Both the position numbers and the translations under genes were made by a program. From Andalucia godoyi (Eukaryota > Discoba > Jakobea > Jakobida > Andaluciidae), in contig VRVR01000001.1 in NCBI GenBank assembly GCA_009859145.1, forward strand, positions 62,001 to 126,000: a DNA stretch of 64,000 nucleotides, read 5' to 3'. Below are positions 23,360 to 32,106 of the stretch, one piece after another; within the stretch, counting starts at the first letter, position 1; each line of letters starts with the position of its first letter. Under the pieces are notes generated by a model. It was not told the origin of the DNA, did no database searches, and saw nothing but the letters and a program-made list of their open reading frames with translations.

Positions 23360-23461
23360 TCTCCCTCTCTCCCTCTCTCCCTCTCTCCCTCTCTCCCTCT
23401 CTCCCTCACACACACACACACACACATTTTCCCGGCCTTTTTACCTTTTCTTTTTTCTCGC
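23118..23461. other. Convergent intergenic region between CYP51 and ITPK1
   Basis: This holds the 3' flanks of both genes and is dominated by the CT/CTCTCCCT/CA microsatellite at 23277-23427. Long Arg-Glu or Leu-Ser frames across it are artefacts of the dinucleotide repeat. Confidence 0.8.
23277..23427. repeat. Long polypyrimidine microsatellite: (CT)n, then (CTCTCCCT)n, then (CA)n
   Basis: About 38 CT units are followed by about six copies of an 8-bp CTCTCCCT unit and then about nine CA units. It is the longest homopurine-homopyrimidine tract in the window, placed between the stops of two convergent genes. Confidence 0.95.
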
Positions 23462-24581
23462 TCACAGGGGACGTCCGCGTCTTCTCGTTGCGATCAGCTG
23501 AGATGTGAATTCGAGTAGAACAGCGTAAATGTTTGGCGTTTTCTTGTAGCTTGGAAAATAGTTGACATCCACGACCAGATATTGCTGCTCAGGATCCGTG
23601 GGGTCTGAGGCTGCCGATGCATCTCTTGATGGGATCAAGACGTCAAATCCAAACAGATGAAGACCGAATGCAGAGTGAATGGACTTGGCTATGTCTGCGA
23701 ACACTGCAAGCAGAGCAGCATCGACGACCGGATTGGACAGGTCTGCAACATTCGCAAGAAGGTCTGGAAACTCATGTTGGCTGTTGAAGCAGGTGCATAT
23801 GCTTTCCGACTGCTGCAGATCTCGAATGGACCTTCTCGTGTTCGCCCAAACATGGTCGTGGACAACATACACCTTGTACACAATGCCACCGTGGTTCACA
23901 AACTCCTGCACCACAAACGGGACCGTCAATGCACAAGCCTCCAACTGCGGCTCTGTGGACAGAATTACAAAATCGTGCGTGTCGGATCGTCCACACGCAA
24001 TCTCGGACTTTACAAGCAGCGGAAACCGCATTCCGAGTTTCGTTCGCAACTGGACTGCGTCTGCTCCAGAAGAAGCGGTAAAACAACGAGGAATATGAAC
24101 CCTTTCCTTTCCACGGAATGCATTTTCCAGTTTCTCATACATCACGGATCGATGGAGACAGTGAGCAATGCACGCTGGATCATCCAATAGCACCGCGTTT
24201 GGAAACCTCTCCAAAATACGATTAAACGCCTGGATGCATTCCTTGGACTTTGGATCATCCACGGAGGCCATAAAGTCGGTGATCTTATGCACAAGAACAT
24301 CAATATCATGGGGAACCTCTAACGACAAGTGGTTCAAATCAAAGACAACGTGCTGCACCCCTCGAGAACTACGATTATTTCCACATTTGAAGAAGCAGTG
24401 AGAATAAAAACAATAATGGGAAAACGTTGTTGGCAAACTCGTCTGAAACCCGTTTGAAAACCAAGAAGAAGAAAAGCCATACATACGTTAGAAAATCAGA
24501 AAACGGCTCTAAAAAATTCTTTGATTTCTTTGGATTCATTGCAAAGCCTATCCGAACATTGGGTGCTGCTCCTGCTGACAT
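23462..24581 (-). CDS. ITPK1: Inositol-tetrakisphosphate 1-kinase, two exons
   Basis: This ATP-grasp kinase phosphorylates and isomerises inositol tris/tetrakisphosphates on the route to InsP5, InsP6 and pyrophosphates (known). I read exon 1 at 24581-24487 and exon 2 at 24368-23462. They are separated by a 118-nt intron (24486-24369; GTATGT...TAG). Splicing joins the frame exactly through the first Rossmann-like unit (VRIGFAMNPKK, then the DIDVLVHKITDF motif), giving 333 residues. Seen: QEFVNHGGIVYKVYVV, matching the conserved QxFxNHxxxxYKVFV segment, and the C-terminal metal-binding VDVNYFPSYK. Without the intron the N-terminus would be a hydrophobic artefact. ITPK1 is usual in plants, animals, amoebae and several protists but not typical of fungi. 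Confidence 0.93.
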
Positions 24582-24707
24582 TTGGGTGTTACGAATCTAG
24601 TAAGCACGGCGACGACATCCCACAATAAACAACAACTCGGAAAACCGAAAGCACAGCGCTCGGACAGTCCTGAACTCACACGGTTGCTCGTTTCGTGTAG
24701 TATGAAC

Positions 24708-25324
24708 CATCAAACAATATCATACCGGAAGTTTGAGTTTTTCCAAACTCCTTTGGGGTACGCGATGTGTTCCTACCGTAGTCAAGTCCAGAATTTTCTT
24801 CGTTTTTCACGTTTTTCTTCATTCTGTGTTTTTCTGTTTGGTTGTTTATTATAATCGAACCCTTAAGCAGCATCTTTCATCAAAAGACAAAGATAAAACA
24901 TCGCATGGCTCCGAAGAGAGATCTTCCCGACAAGCTCAAACCGGCCATGCCTGAAGATACCTAGAACCAAGAAACCTGTTGATCCCCTTCTCGTCGCAAC
25001 ATGCTGAGCAAAGCGGATGACCATTAAATCACGGAGATGTGGTCGATTGCGTTCGGAATGCGCCTTTCAAGTCAGAGGACAAGAAGGAACAAAGGAAAAT
25101 GCGTCAGCAGGCGCAATGTGTCCCACCGCCGACCACATTCCGTTTCCTCCAATATTCATTTTTTGAATGTTGAATCGATTGGGGAATGTGTTGGTTGCGA
25201 TGATCCTTTGATGCAGAGTTGGTGCTCGCCTCAAATATAAAAACAAAAAAACATGTGGCTTGGATCGGTCTTCGGAGACAGCTTCGCCGATGATGATCAA
25301 TAATGATTCATGTTTTGGCGAGCG
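24708..25324 (+). repeat. Dispersed repeat R1, copy B
   Basis: This is a longer version of copy A (2154-2539 minus). The same blocks occur in the same order, but with an extra stretch of roughly 55 bp after CATCAAACAAT (it includes a small hairpin around TTTTTCC) and a block of about 150 bp near 25030-25180 that copy A lacks. The micro-ORF at 24905-24964 begins MAPKRDLP, as in copy A, and ends after 19 codons. Boundaries are estimated by eye from where similarity starts and ends. Confidence 0.55.
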
Positions 25325-25396
25325 AAAACGTAGGATTTTTTCCCTTCTCACTTTGGGAAGTCTCGTCGGTTGCATCTTTCATGGAGGCTGTGTCGA

Positions 25397-25949
25397 CGCC
25401 TACACTATGCACTGAACATGCATATTCAGTCTTGCATCCCCGTTGCCGGGAAGGGGATAGGCCCCCAACACGCCTCACGGCGCTCTTCAGATAGATGTTC
25501 CGCGCTGCATTCCCAATCTCGATCAATCGGTGAGCCGCTTTCTCAGCGTGACACGTTGCTCCTGAGAAGGGTGCATTTTTGATTCTGACGGCCCTAGCAG
25601 TAGCTGTAGTGACACGTGGTCTCTTAGTAGGTCTGCGGGACCTCGGAGGCCCTGTATCGAGCGGCGTAGGCGTAGGCGTAGGCGAATGCGTCATCCCAGC
25701 GCACTCTCGCCCATATTTGAATAAAAAAGTGAAACCAAAAAAAAAGTGAAACCAACGAATGATAGAATAGATGGCTACGGATGCTGCGTTAAATAGTGTC
25801 GAAAATGCAGAGCCTGTGTCACCGGCTGGATTCTGGCCGAGCGTGCGTAAGCACGAATTCCCTGTGAAGCAAAACGTGCTAGTGTCGGCCTGTTTTGACC
25901 GTGTCTGTGCTTCCGTGTGCATGACAATGACGTGCTATTATTATTCAAC
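25397..25949 (-). repeat. Dispersed repeat R2, copy B (inverted relative to 37252-37888)
   Basis: Read on the minus strand it begins GTTGAATAATAATAGCACG and ends AGTGTAGGCG. It matches 37252-37888 at about 90% over most of its length. It carries a CCTACG-type hexamer run and a minus-strand frame from the ATG at 25694 (129 codons, ending at 25308 outside the repeat). That frame begins MTHSPTPTPTPLDTGPPR and has a basic middle. The same ATG and opening exist in the other copy, but there the frame is broken. I find no terminal inverted repeats and no transposase or reverse transcriptase. It is probably a short non-autonomous element. Confidence 0.7.
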
Positions 25950-26171
25950 GGTTATTCCCAGAAAACACCCCATCTCGGATATGCGTCGTGATGACCTTGG
26001 TTTTCTTTTTGGAGTTTTATTTTTTGTTTTTGACAATATTATTTTTTCTTTTTTTTAATTTAAAATTTAAAAAAGGAAAAAGAAATCGAGAAGAAGAGGC
26101 TGATATATATACAGAACAGACACAAAGGGTAGAATCGCATTTTCTGATTATATATATTTTTGGTTTGGCCG

Positions 26172-27830
26172 ATGAGTGCCCGTCGATCTGGGAGTTCTTC
26201 CCATCGATCTGTGGGATCGACCAACGATTTCGGAATGGACGACTACGACAACCGTATTTTAACGGACTTGATTCAGGAATCCGAGTCGCACGAGAATGAA
26301 CTGACAAACAAGCTGGGTGGCGCAGACGCGTTTTCTGCGGTCCATGCATTCCACCGAAATGTCTCACGCTCGGAAAAGAAGATTGAGAAAATGCGTGTTC
26401 TGACAGATATCGAGCGAAGGGCTTCGGCACATGGCTCGCAGCCTCCTTCCGATCGCAGCCATTATCATCAGCAACAGGCAATGATGAAGTCCGCATCCAC
26501 TGCGCTTTCAAGGAGGGACTTGATTGAAGAGTCGAAACAGCGTGCGCGCGGGAATATGCTTCAGTATGTGCAATCCATGACTGTTGAGGAAGTGAAGATT
26601 GGGTCACAAAAGGAAAAGGAAGAGATTATCCGGAAGTTTGAGCTGGAAATCGCAGAATTAAGACACCAGCGAGACGAGGCGGTTCGGCAAGCGACGGACG
26701 GCTTCGAAGCGGTGTCTGCACTTCAGGAGGAAATCGGGTCGCTCAAATACACTACGGATCTGCTCAGGAAGAAGGTGCAAAAAATGGGAGAGCGCGAAGT
26801 CGAAAACCAACGAAAACTTGCTGCGTTTCAGCATTTGGAGCCGATTTTCGACAAGCTCTCTGATGAGTTTCAGTTTTCCTCGCCAGAACAAATCTTGAAG
26901 AAAATCGAAAAGCTAAAGGAAGCACAAGTAGAATTGTACAGCCAATATTCAGAGGCCGTGGAATCCAAGGGGGAAATGGAAAAGAAGATGGATCGTATTA
27001 AACGCGACACTGAAGGAAGGCTTCAGAAGCAGCTGAATGAAGCATTTGATGCACGCACAAGAGCCGAGCGGAAATTGAACGAAGCAGAATCGCGCATTAA
27101 TGAGCTTCAGTCCCAAGTTCGAAAACTCAGCGATATGCGAGAAACGTACCTCACGGTTAACTCGTCGATCATGGATCTCTGGAATAAGTGGTCCGGTGAG
27201 GCAACAAGCAAGCTGGGCAACTCTGCCGGTATCGAGGACCCGGACATGTCGAATCCATTGATGATCATTGTGTCTCTTCATAATTTATTGATTGAATTCA
27301 CACCGTCCCGCGCTGGCGAGTCGTTTCGTGAGCTCTCCGGAATCGCTAATCGCTATTGGATGCGATACTTTTCCGACGATTTTGAGCTCAAAGGACACTC
27401 GAAGCAAATCTTGGAGAGGCTTGCGGCGATGGCGGATGAGAAGGCTGCGGAGGTTGAGAAGTGCCACAAGCACATTGCGGCATTGCAGGAAGATTCGAAA
27501 TTGTTCATGGATAAGATTCATCGTCTCGAGGTGGAAAAGCGACAGCTCATTGCCGAACTGGACTCTGCGAAGCCGCATCGTGCAGGGTCCATGGCAGGGT
27601 CGCGACCAGGCACTTCCAATACGATGTCGAGACCTGTGTCCAGATCATCAACCATATCCGCTGGAAGACACCGGCCCCGACCTCCGTCGGTAAAGTCAGG
27701 TGGTGCCACTGTTGGCTTCCCCTCGGGAGACGAGAGTCCCACACACGTGAAAGGACACAGTACGCAAGCGAAGACCCTGACACAGGAAAATGCGCGTTCG
27801 TTTTTCCTGACACAGGCAATGAGAGAGTAG
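26172..27830 (+). CDS. Hypothetical coiled-coil protein
   Basis: I do not recognise the family. The first ATG is at 26172 and gives 552 residues. Seen: a Ser/Arg-rich N-terminus, long heptad-rich coiled coils at about residues 130-325 (charged Glu/Lys/Arg repeats such as RKFELEIAELRHQRDEAV), a more globular section at about 325-410 with conserved-looking aromatic residues (MDLWNKW, ANRYWMRYF), another coiled coil at about 415-465, and a basic Ser/Pro-rich tail. Given the many axonemal genes nearby, a basal-body or flagellar coiled-coil role is a reasonable guess but only a guess. No introns. The upstream flank is AT-rich, with TATATATAT-like runs about 60 bp and 20 bp before the ATG. Confidence 0.75.
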   Translation: MSARRSGSSSHRSVGSTNDFGMDDYDNRILTDLIQESESHENELTNKLGGADAFSAVHAFHRNVSRSEKKIEKMRVLTDIERRASAHGSQPPSDRSHYHQQQAMMKSASTALSRRDLIEESKQRARGNMLQYVQSMTVEEVKIGSQKEKEEIIRKFELEIAELRHQRDEAVRQATDGFEAVSALQEEIGSLKYTTDLLRKKVQKMGEREVENQRKLAAFQHLEPIFDKLSDEFQFSSPEQILKKIEKLKEAQVELYSQYSEAVESKGEMEKKMDRIKRDTEGRLQKQLNEAFDARTRAERKLNEAESRINELQSQVRKLSDMRETYLTVNSSIMDLWNKWSGEATSKLGNSAGIEDPDMSNPLMIIVSLHNLLIEFTPSRAGESFRELSGIANRYWMRYFSDDFELKGHSKQILERLAAMADEKAAEVEKCHKHIAALQEDSKLFMDKIHRLEVEKRQLIAELDSAKPHRAGSMAGSRPGTSNTMSRPVSRSSTISAGRHRPRPPSVKSGGATVGFPSGDESPTHVKGHSTQAKTLTQENARSFFLTQAMRE

Positions 27831-28588
27831 TCGCTAGTCTATGTATATTTCCATCTGTTATTTATCGTCCGTCACACATGTTGTTTCTCATTTCATAATA
27901 TCGACGAAGAGTGCAGCGAAGGCGCTTTTCCCCACCCTGCTGCACTCCCTCCCTTCTTTTTCAAACGTGCACCGTGCAAAAGCAAAGTCTGCGGGGCTTG
28001 TGTGAACATTCATCCGACTTGGTATGACGGTGGTCAAATGCGACAGCAGCACCGATCCCCTTGCATCTTCTCACCGAGCAATTACTATTTGCTACCCCAC
28101 CAACCCAACCCTCGCCAGATTTCTGCCGCTCTCCCGACTGTCTTGTTCATAGTGTTGCTGTTTTTTTTTTCTTCTTCAAACCACGCTTTTGATTCAGCAA
28201 CAGCACCAGTCCAATGAGCATTTCTGCGTTGGAAGAATGGATGAGTCTGCGCAACAACGTAATAAATTAAAAAACCTATCGTATGGCCATCGAAACAACA
28301 ATCGTGCTGGCTGCGTTGCACCGCAGGTACGTGACTCTTTAACTTTGCTTGTCGACGCTCATTCAAAACAGTGGGGTCGACTGCTGCCACCTCAGCCACA
28401 CTACTCCTGAAGCTATCACAATTAAACAGATCAGACACGAGAAATGCTGAGACGGTGCCTGGCAGAGTAGGCAAGCGTACAACTGCCCGACTGTCGTCCC
28501 ACTCACCATTCTTTGACATTTTCGCTCGTTTCTCTATTGTGTTGGCTCTTGGCTCTTGCACTTTTCACGGCGCGAACAAGCCATAAGA
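27831..28588. other. Intergenic region before DTD1
   Basis: This contains the 3' flank of the coiled-coil gene and the DTD1 leader. A minus-strand frame (28519-28085, 144 codons from its ATG) has no recognisable domain and no splice motifs. I see nothing else that I can support. Confidence 0.4.
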
Positions 28589-29505
28589 ATGGTATGCAGT
28601 TTGGTTCAATAATGCTGGAGTGTTTACTCACTTGTTCTGTTCTGCTGTGAACTTTTTGAATTCCATTGTCTTTTTTCTTTTCTTTTGTTGTTGTTGTTGT
28701 TGGATGAAATAGAGAGCAGTGATTCAGCGTGTTTCGGAGGCCAAGGTGGTTGTGGACGGCGAGGTTGTCGGCCAAATTGGTCGCGGTCTCTGCATTTTGC
28801 TTGGAATTTGCCAAGACGACGTCGACAGCGATGCAGATTACATCATTCGGAAATCCCTTGCAGGACGATTCTGGCCTGACGATTCGGGAGCGAAACAATG
28901 GGCGAAATGTGTAAAAGACATCGACGGTGAAATCTTGCTTGTTTCACAGTTTACACTGTACGGAACGCTGTCCAAAGGTATGCATTTAGTGCAATGTTGT
29001 GCGTTGTCGCTTCTGGCTGTTTTTCCATCTTGTTTTTTTTTTTTTAATCATTATAAGAACCTTTATGTTGATTGCGTTGCTGGCGCACGAATGTTGTTAC
29101 TCACAACAAAAACAAAAACAAAAAAACACTCTCCCTCCTCTGAATCACAGGCCAAAAACCCGACTTCCATCTTGCTATGAAGACTGATCCTGCTCGTGCA
29201 TTCTTCGACAAGATCGTGGACACCTTCAAGCAAAAGTACAGTGCTTCCAAAATTCAAAGTATGCAGCGTCTTCGATTTCTCCTCAATCGCTCCGTGGATC
29301 GAGCCTCGAGATTGGCTATTTACTAATGAACTAATGTATCTGCCTTTACGCGCATCTTATGCCCCCATTCCGTTCAGCTGGCCAGTTTGGTGCAATGATG
29401 GCGGTGAGCCTTACGAACGACGGCCCTGTGACGATCCAGCTCGACTCGGCATCGATGTCCAAGTCTGCATCGTCGGCTTCGTCTTTGGCTTCTTCCAGCG
29501 ACTGA
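28589..29505 (+). CDS. DTD1: D-aminoacyl-tRNA deacylase, four exons with the start codon alone in the first coding exon
   Basis: DTD hydrolyses D-amino acids and glycine wrongly attached to tRNA (known). I read exons 28589-28591 (just ATG), 28713-28977, 29151-29258 and 29378-29505. The introns of 121, 173 and 119 nt all start GTATGC and end AG. The joined product is 167 residues and matches the family from MRAVIQRV onward. Catalytic-site motifs are present: SQFTLYG (SQxxL) and the C-terminal NDGPVTIQLD (NxGP-T). The body KPDFHLAMKTDPARAFFDKI is also conserved. A Ser-rich extension of about 18 residues follows. Removing the three introns restores an unbroken family alignment, which strongly supports this model. 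Confidence 0.93.
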
Positions 29506-29669
29506 CTGTAAAATTTAAAAAACGCCCCCTTCCGCTGGCCTTCAAAAGGTTCACAGGACTGGAGGTGTGTCCCAGAGGCTCCTTTTTCCTTTTTGATTCT
29601 TCTTGAAATTTCGTCATTGCGAGTGCATTTTCATTTTTTAAAAATTTCCTTATTCCATCCGTATGTTCC

Positions 29670-30949
29670 ATGTCCGAGCCCGAGCCACAGCCACAGCCAC
29701 AGCCACAACCACAGCCACAACCACAGCCACAACCACAACCACAGCCACAGCCTCCGTCGCAATCTCAAGTGATCATTACGGGTCCAGTGCCCAATCCTAA
29801 AACCACAGCGCTATATCACGATGTTGTCGACGAAGTCATTTCGCGATTAAAGAACGCTCACACAGACAATCCCATCGATGATCATATTCTTCAGCAGTTG
29901 CGCTACGTATGTTTTTTCCTCCGGCTTCGTGCTGGTTTTTTTTTCCTGCTTCTTTTCACTCCATGATCTAACATGTTTTGAAAAATAATACTTCCCTTTT
30001 TCCGCATTCTTCTAAATATCGTATTCAGAATTGGATTCAACGAATGAAGACAAAGGGCGTTATTGAAGTTTCGAATCCAGTACCACAGGGGTCATCACCA
30101 TCGTCGTCGTCTTCTGGAAAAGCGAATCCATCGTCATCATCGTCATCATCATCATCATCCGGAACTTCTGCGTCTCATCAGGGCGGTGCAAAATCTGGAC
30201 ACGCTTCGAATGATCCTCCGGAAGCTAAGCGGCCTCGACTTATGAATCCGCCAAATTCAAACTCAACCTTCAATCCTGCGTATCCTGGTGCCCAAGCTAC
30301 CAGGATCAACGCCCCACTTGGAACGTCGGGTGTTGGAAATGCGGGCGCATTCGGGAATATGGAGAATCAGGGACAAACTGAAATGTGGCCTCCTCCTTCT
30401 TCTTCTTCTTCCGCCTCGTCCTCGTCCTCTGCTTCTGTTACCGCTGCGGTTCCCGCCGCGATCGACCCGTCTTCAGCGACCTTGCCGAACAGTAACGGCT
30501 TGCAGTTTCCAAATGCTGATTCGATCGTGAATGGGTCCTTGAGCGCGCACAATCTTCCGCCATTGACGAGCGGTGTGCAACTGAATACTGCGAGCCATAG
30601 CGGCATCGGAGTGAACATGTACGCGAAGCCCGAGCCTGAGTTTCCACAGACAGACGGAGCAGGGGATGACGAAGAGGCAGAGGAGGGTGTTGGAGAGAAC
30701 CAAGCGCTCCTCAATCCAGATGATGATCCAGATGATGGTTCAAGAAACCCTCTGCAAGAAGAAGAACTCAATTCGGATGACGACTTGTCGGAATCAGATG
30801 GTACCACGCGGCACTACGGAGTCACGCAATATGACGGAAAGATTAGGAAGCAGAAGACTGTCTGGCGATGCTCATTTATGTGTGGAATTCTCGTTATCCA
30901 CGGTCGAGATTATGCATATCATGCAGCGACGGGAGAATTCAAGTTTTAG
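29670..30949 (+). CDS. GTF2A1: Transcription factor IIA large (alpha/beta) subunit, two exons
   Basis: TFIIA stabilises TBP on promoters (known). Exons are 29670-29906 and 30029-30949, with a 122-nt intron (GTATGT...CAG) in phase 0. The product is 385 residues. Seen: an unusual N-terminal extension of Gln-Pro dipeptides (about residues 3-30, from a CCACAG/CCACAA repeat at 29680-29750), the alpha-region helix bundle (YHDVVDEVISRLKN, then NWIQRMKTKGV after the splice), a Ser/Asn-rich linker, an acidic patch near residues 300-345, and the beta-barrel end with QYDGKIRKQKTVWRC and GRDYAYHAATGEF. The linker is long, as in other TFIIA precursors that are cleaved into alpha and beta. Confidence 0.92.
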
Positions 30950-32106
30950 TGTTGGTTATGTATTCCTCTCCGGGCTCGTTGGGAGGCGAGGGACGAAGGA
31001 GTATGCGAGTTTGTGTTTTGTTTGAACAGTGTTTTTCTGAACGGGGGGTGATTCTCGCAGATGGATAATTGTGTTTGATGACCGGCGTTTGATGTGTTCC
31101 GTTGGCAACTTTTGAACTGTTCTTATCGTATTTTATTTCGTTTTCATCGTCCCCGTCTGGCTAGAACTAAATAAAAACAAAATCTCCTCTCTTCTTCTTG
31201 GAGGCATGACCGAAACTACACGAATGATCCGAAAGAAGAACGATATTTCAAAGCCAGATGCTTCGGAAATGGCCCGCGTGCGAAACGCTGCAGTGTATCC
31301 GCACTTCTTCTCACCAACGACTCGACAAAGCCTAGACGATTGGTTCGTAGGATCCATTGTCATGCAAATATTGCAATAGTACTGATATCGGAATCAGTTA
31401 GGGATTGATGCAGTGCATCGCAGGCCGCATGATCGGTGATTTTTCTATTGACTCTATTGCATGAAGAAGAGAAAAAAGGAAAGAGACTTAGTTGGCCAAA
31501 GGAAGGAAAGGAGGGTAGTGGAAGAACGGAAAGAAAGATGATGAACATTCAACAAGCAGTTGAGAAACGGAAAGGAGAGTGAAATAAGAAGAATACCGAA
31601 AGACTGAACGCTTGTGCTCATTTGGTCGTCGCAGCATTGAGATCCTGTATTTTACGCTTCTATCACTCATGATTCGCACAACGCGCTGCGTGCGCAAACA
31701 CAAAATTTCTCTGAATAATATTTAACATATATTAAATTAAAAAACATAATAATTAATGACCCAACTTTCGCGGAGACACAACATGCAAAAATCTGTAGTC
31801 TCAGACAATACCCAGCCAAAAAGGCTGTCAAAGTGGGAAGGATTTGTTGGGATATTCTGTCATAATCATCAGTATTGTTGCTTGAGATTATAGTTTGGCC
31901 GAAGTCGACTTGTTATTATTTCAGCGTGTGGCGAGCCGACCAAGAGTACTACTACGAGCCTCGACGGAGGGGACGAAAAGGAAAAGAAACGCAATTCCGA
32001 AAAATCATCTATTCGTCTTGACCGCCAGCAACCAGACGTTGCTTGCTTGTTTGTTGCACAGCCATCGTTTCTTGGCTTTGATACTCAAATAGTCGCAATT
32101 GCTTTC
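30950..32106. other. Intergenic region between TFIIA and SMCR8
   Basis: This 1.16-kb stretch holds the TFIIA 3' flank (AATAAA near 31169), a possible small gene at 31206-31379, a very AT-rich tract at about 31710-31760, and the SMCR8 leader. No other coding signal is evident. Confidence 0.5.
31206..31379 (+). CDS. Possible small protein, 57 residues
   Basis: An ATG at 31206 opens a 57-codon frame ending in TAG. The peptide has a basic start (MIRKKND), a hydrophilic middle and an aromatic segment (VYPHFFSPTTRQSLDDWFVG). The composition looks protein-like rather than low-complexity, and the frame follows an A-rich leader, but I recognise no family and cannot exclude chance. Confidence 0.25.
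   Translation: MTETTRMIRKKNDISKPDASEMARVRNAAVYPHFFSPTTRQSLDDWFVGSIVMQILQ

Larger units (their letters stand above)
24582..26171. other. Gene-free repeat block between ITPK1 and the coiled-coil gene
   Basis: This 1.6-kb gap is mostly dispersed repeat: R1 copy B (24708-25324) followed after 72 bp by R2 copy B (25397-25949). The rest is AT-rich sequence at about 26000-26160, presumably the promoter of the gene at 26172. No conserved protein gene is apparent apart from the possible frames discussed under the repeats. Confidence 0.7.

Noticed and set aside
23054-23508. Arg-Glu and Leu-Ser repeat frames on both strands
   Set aside because: Pure translation of the CT/GA microsatellite, which is open in several frames by nature.
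24880-24950. Faint likeness of R1 to the U6 snRNA core (GCATGGCTCC-like stretch after an A-rich box)
   Set aside because: U6 is extremely conserved, and the ACAGAGA box, AGC triad and spacing are not present. Coincidence.
25694-25694. Histone-like reading of the R2 basic frame (a GNAAR segment recalls H2A)
   Set aside because: The match is five residues; the surrounding sequence lacks the histone fold pattern and the frame is broken in the other copy.
28085-28519. 144-codon minus-strand frame upstream of DTD1
   Set aside because: No recognisable domain, no GTATGY introns and it overlaps the probable DTD1 promoter; kept only as a mention in the intergenic entry.
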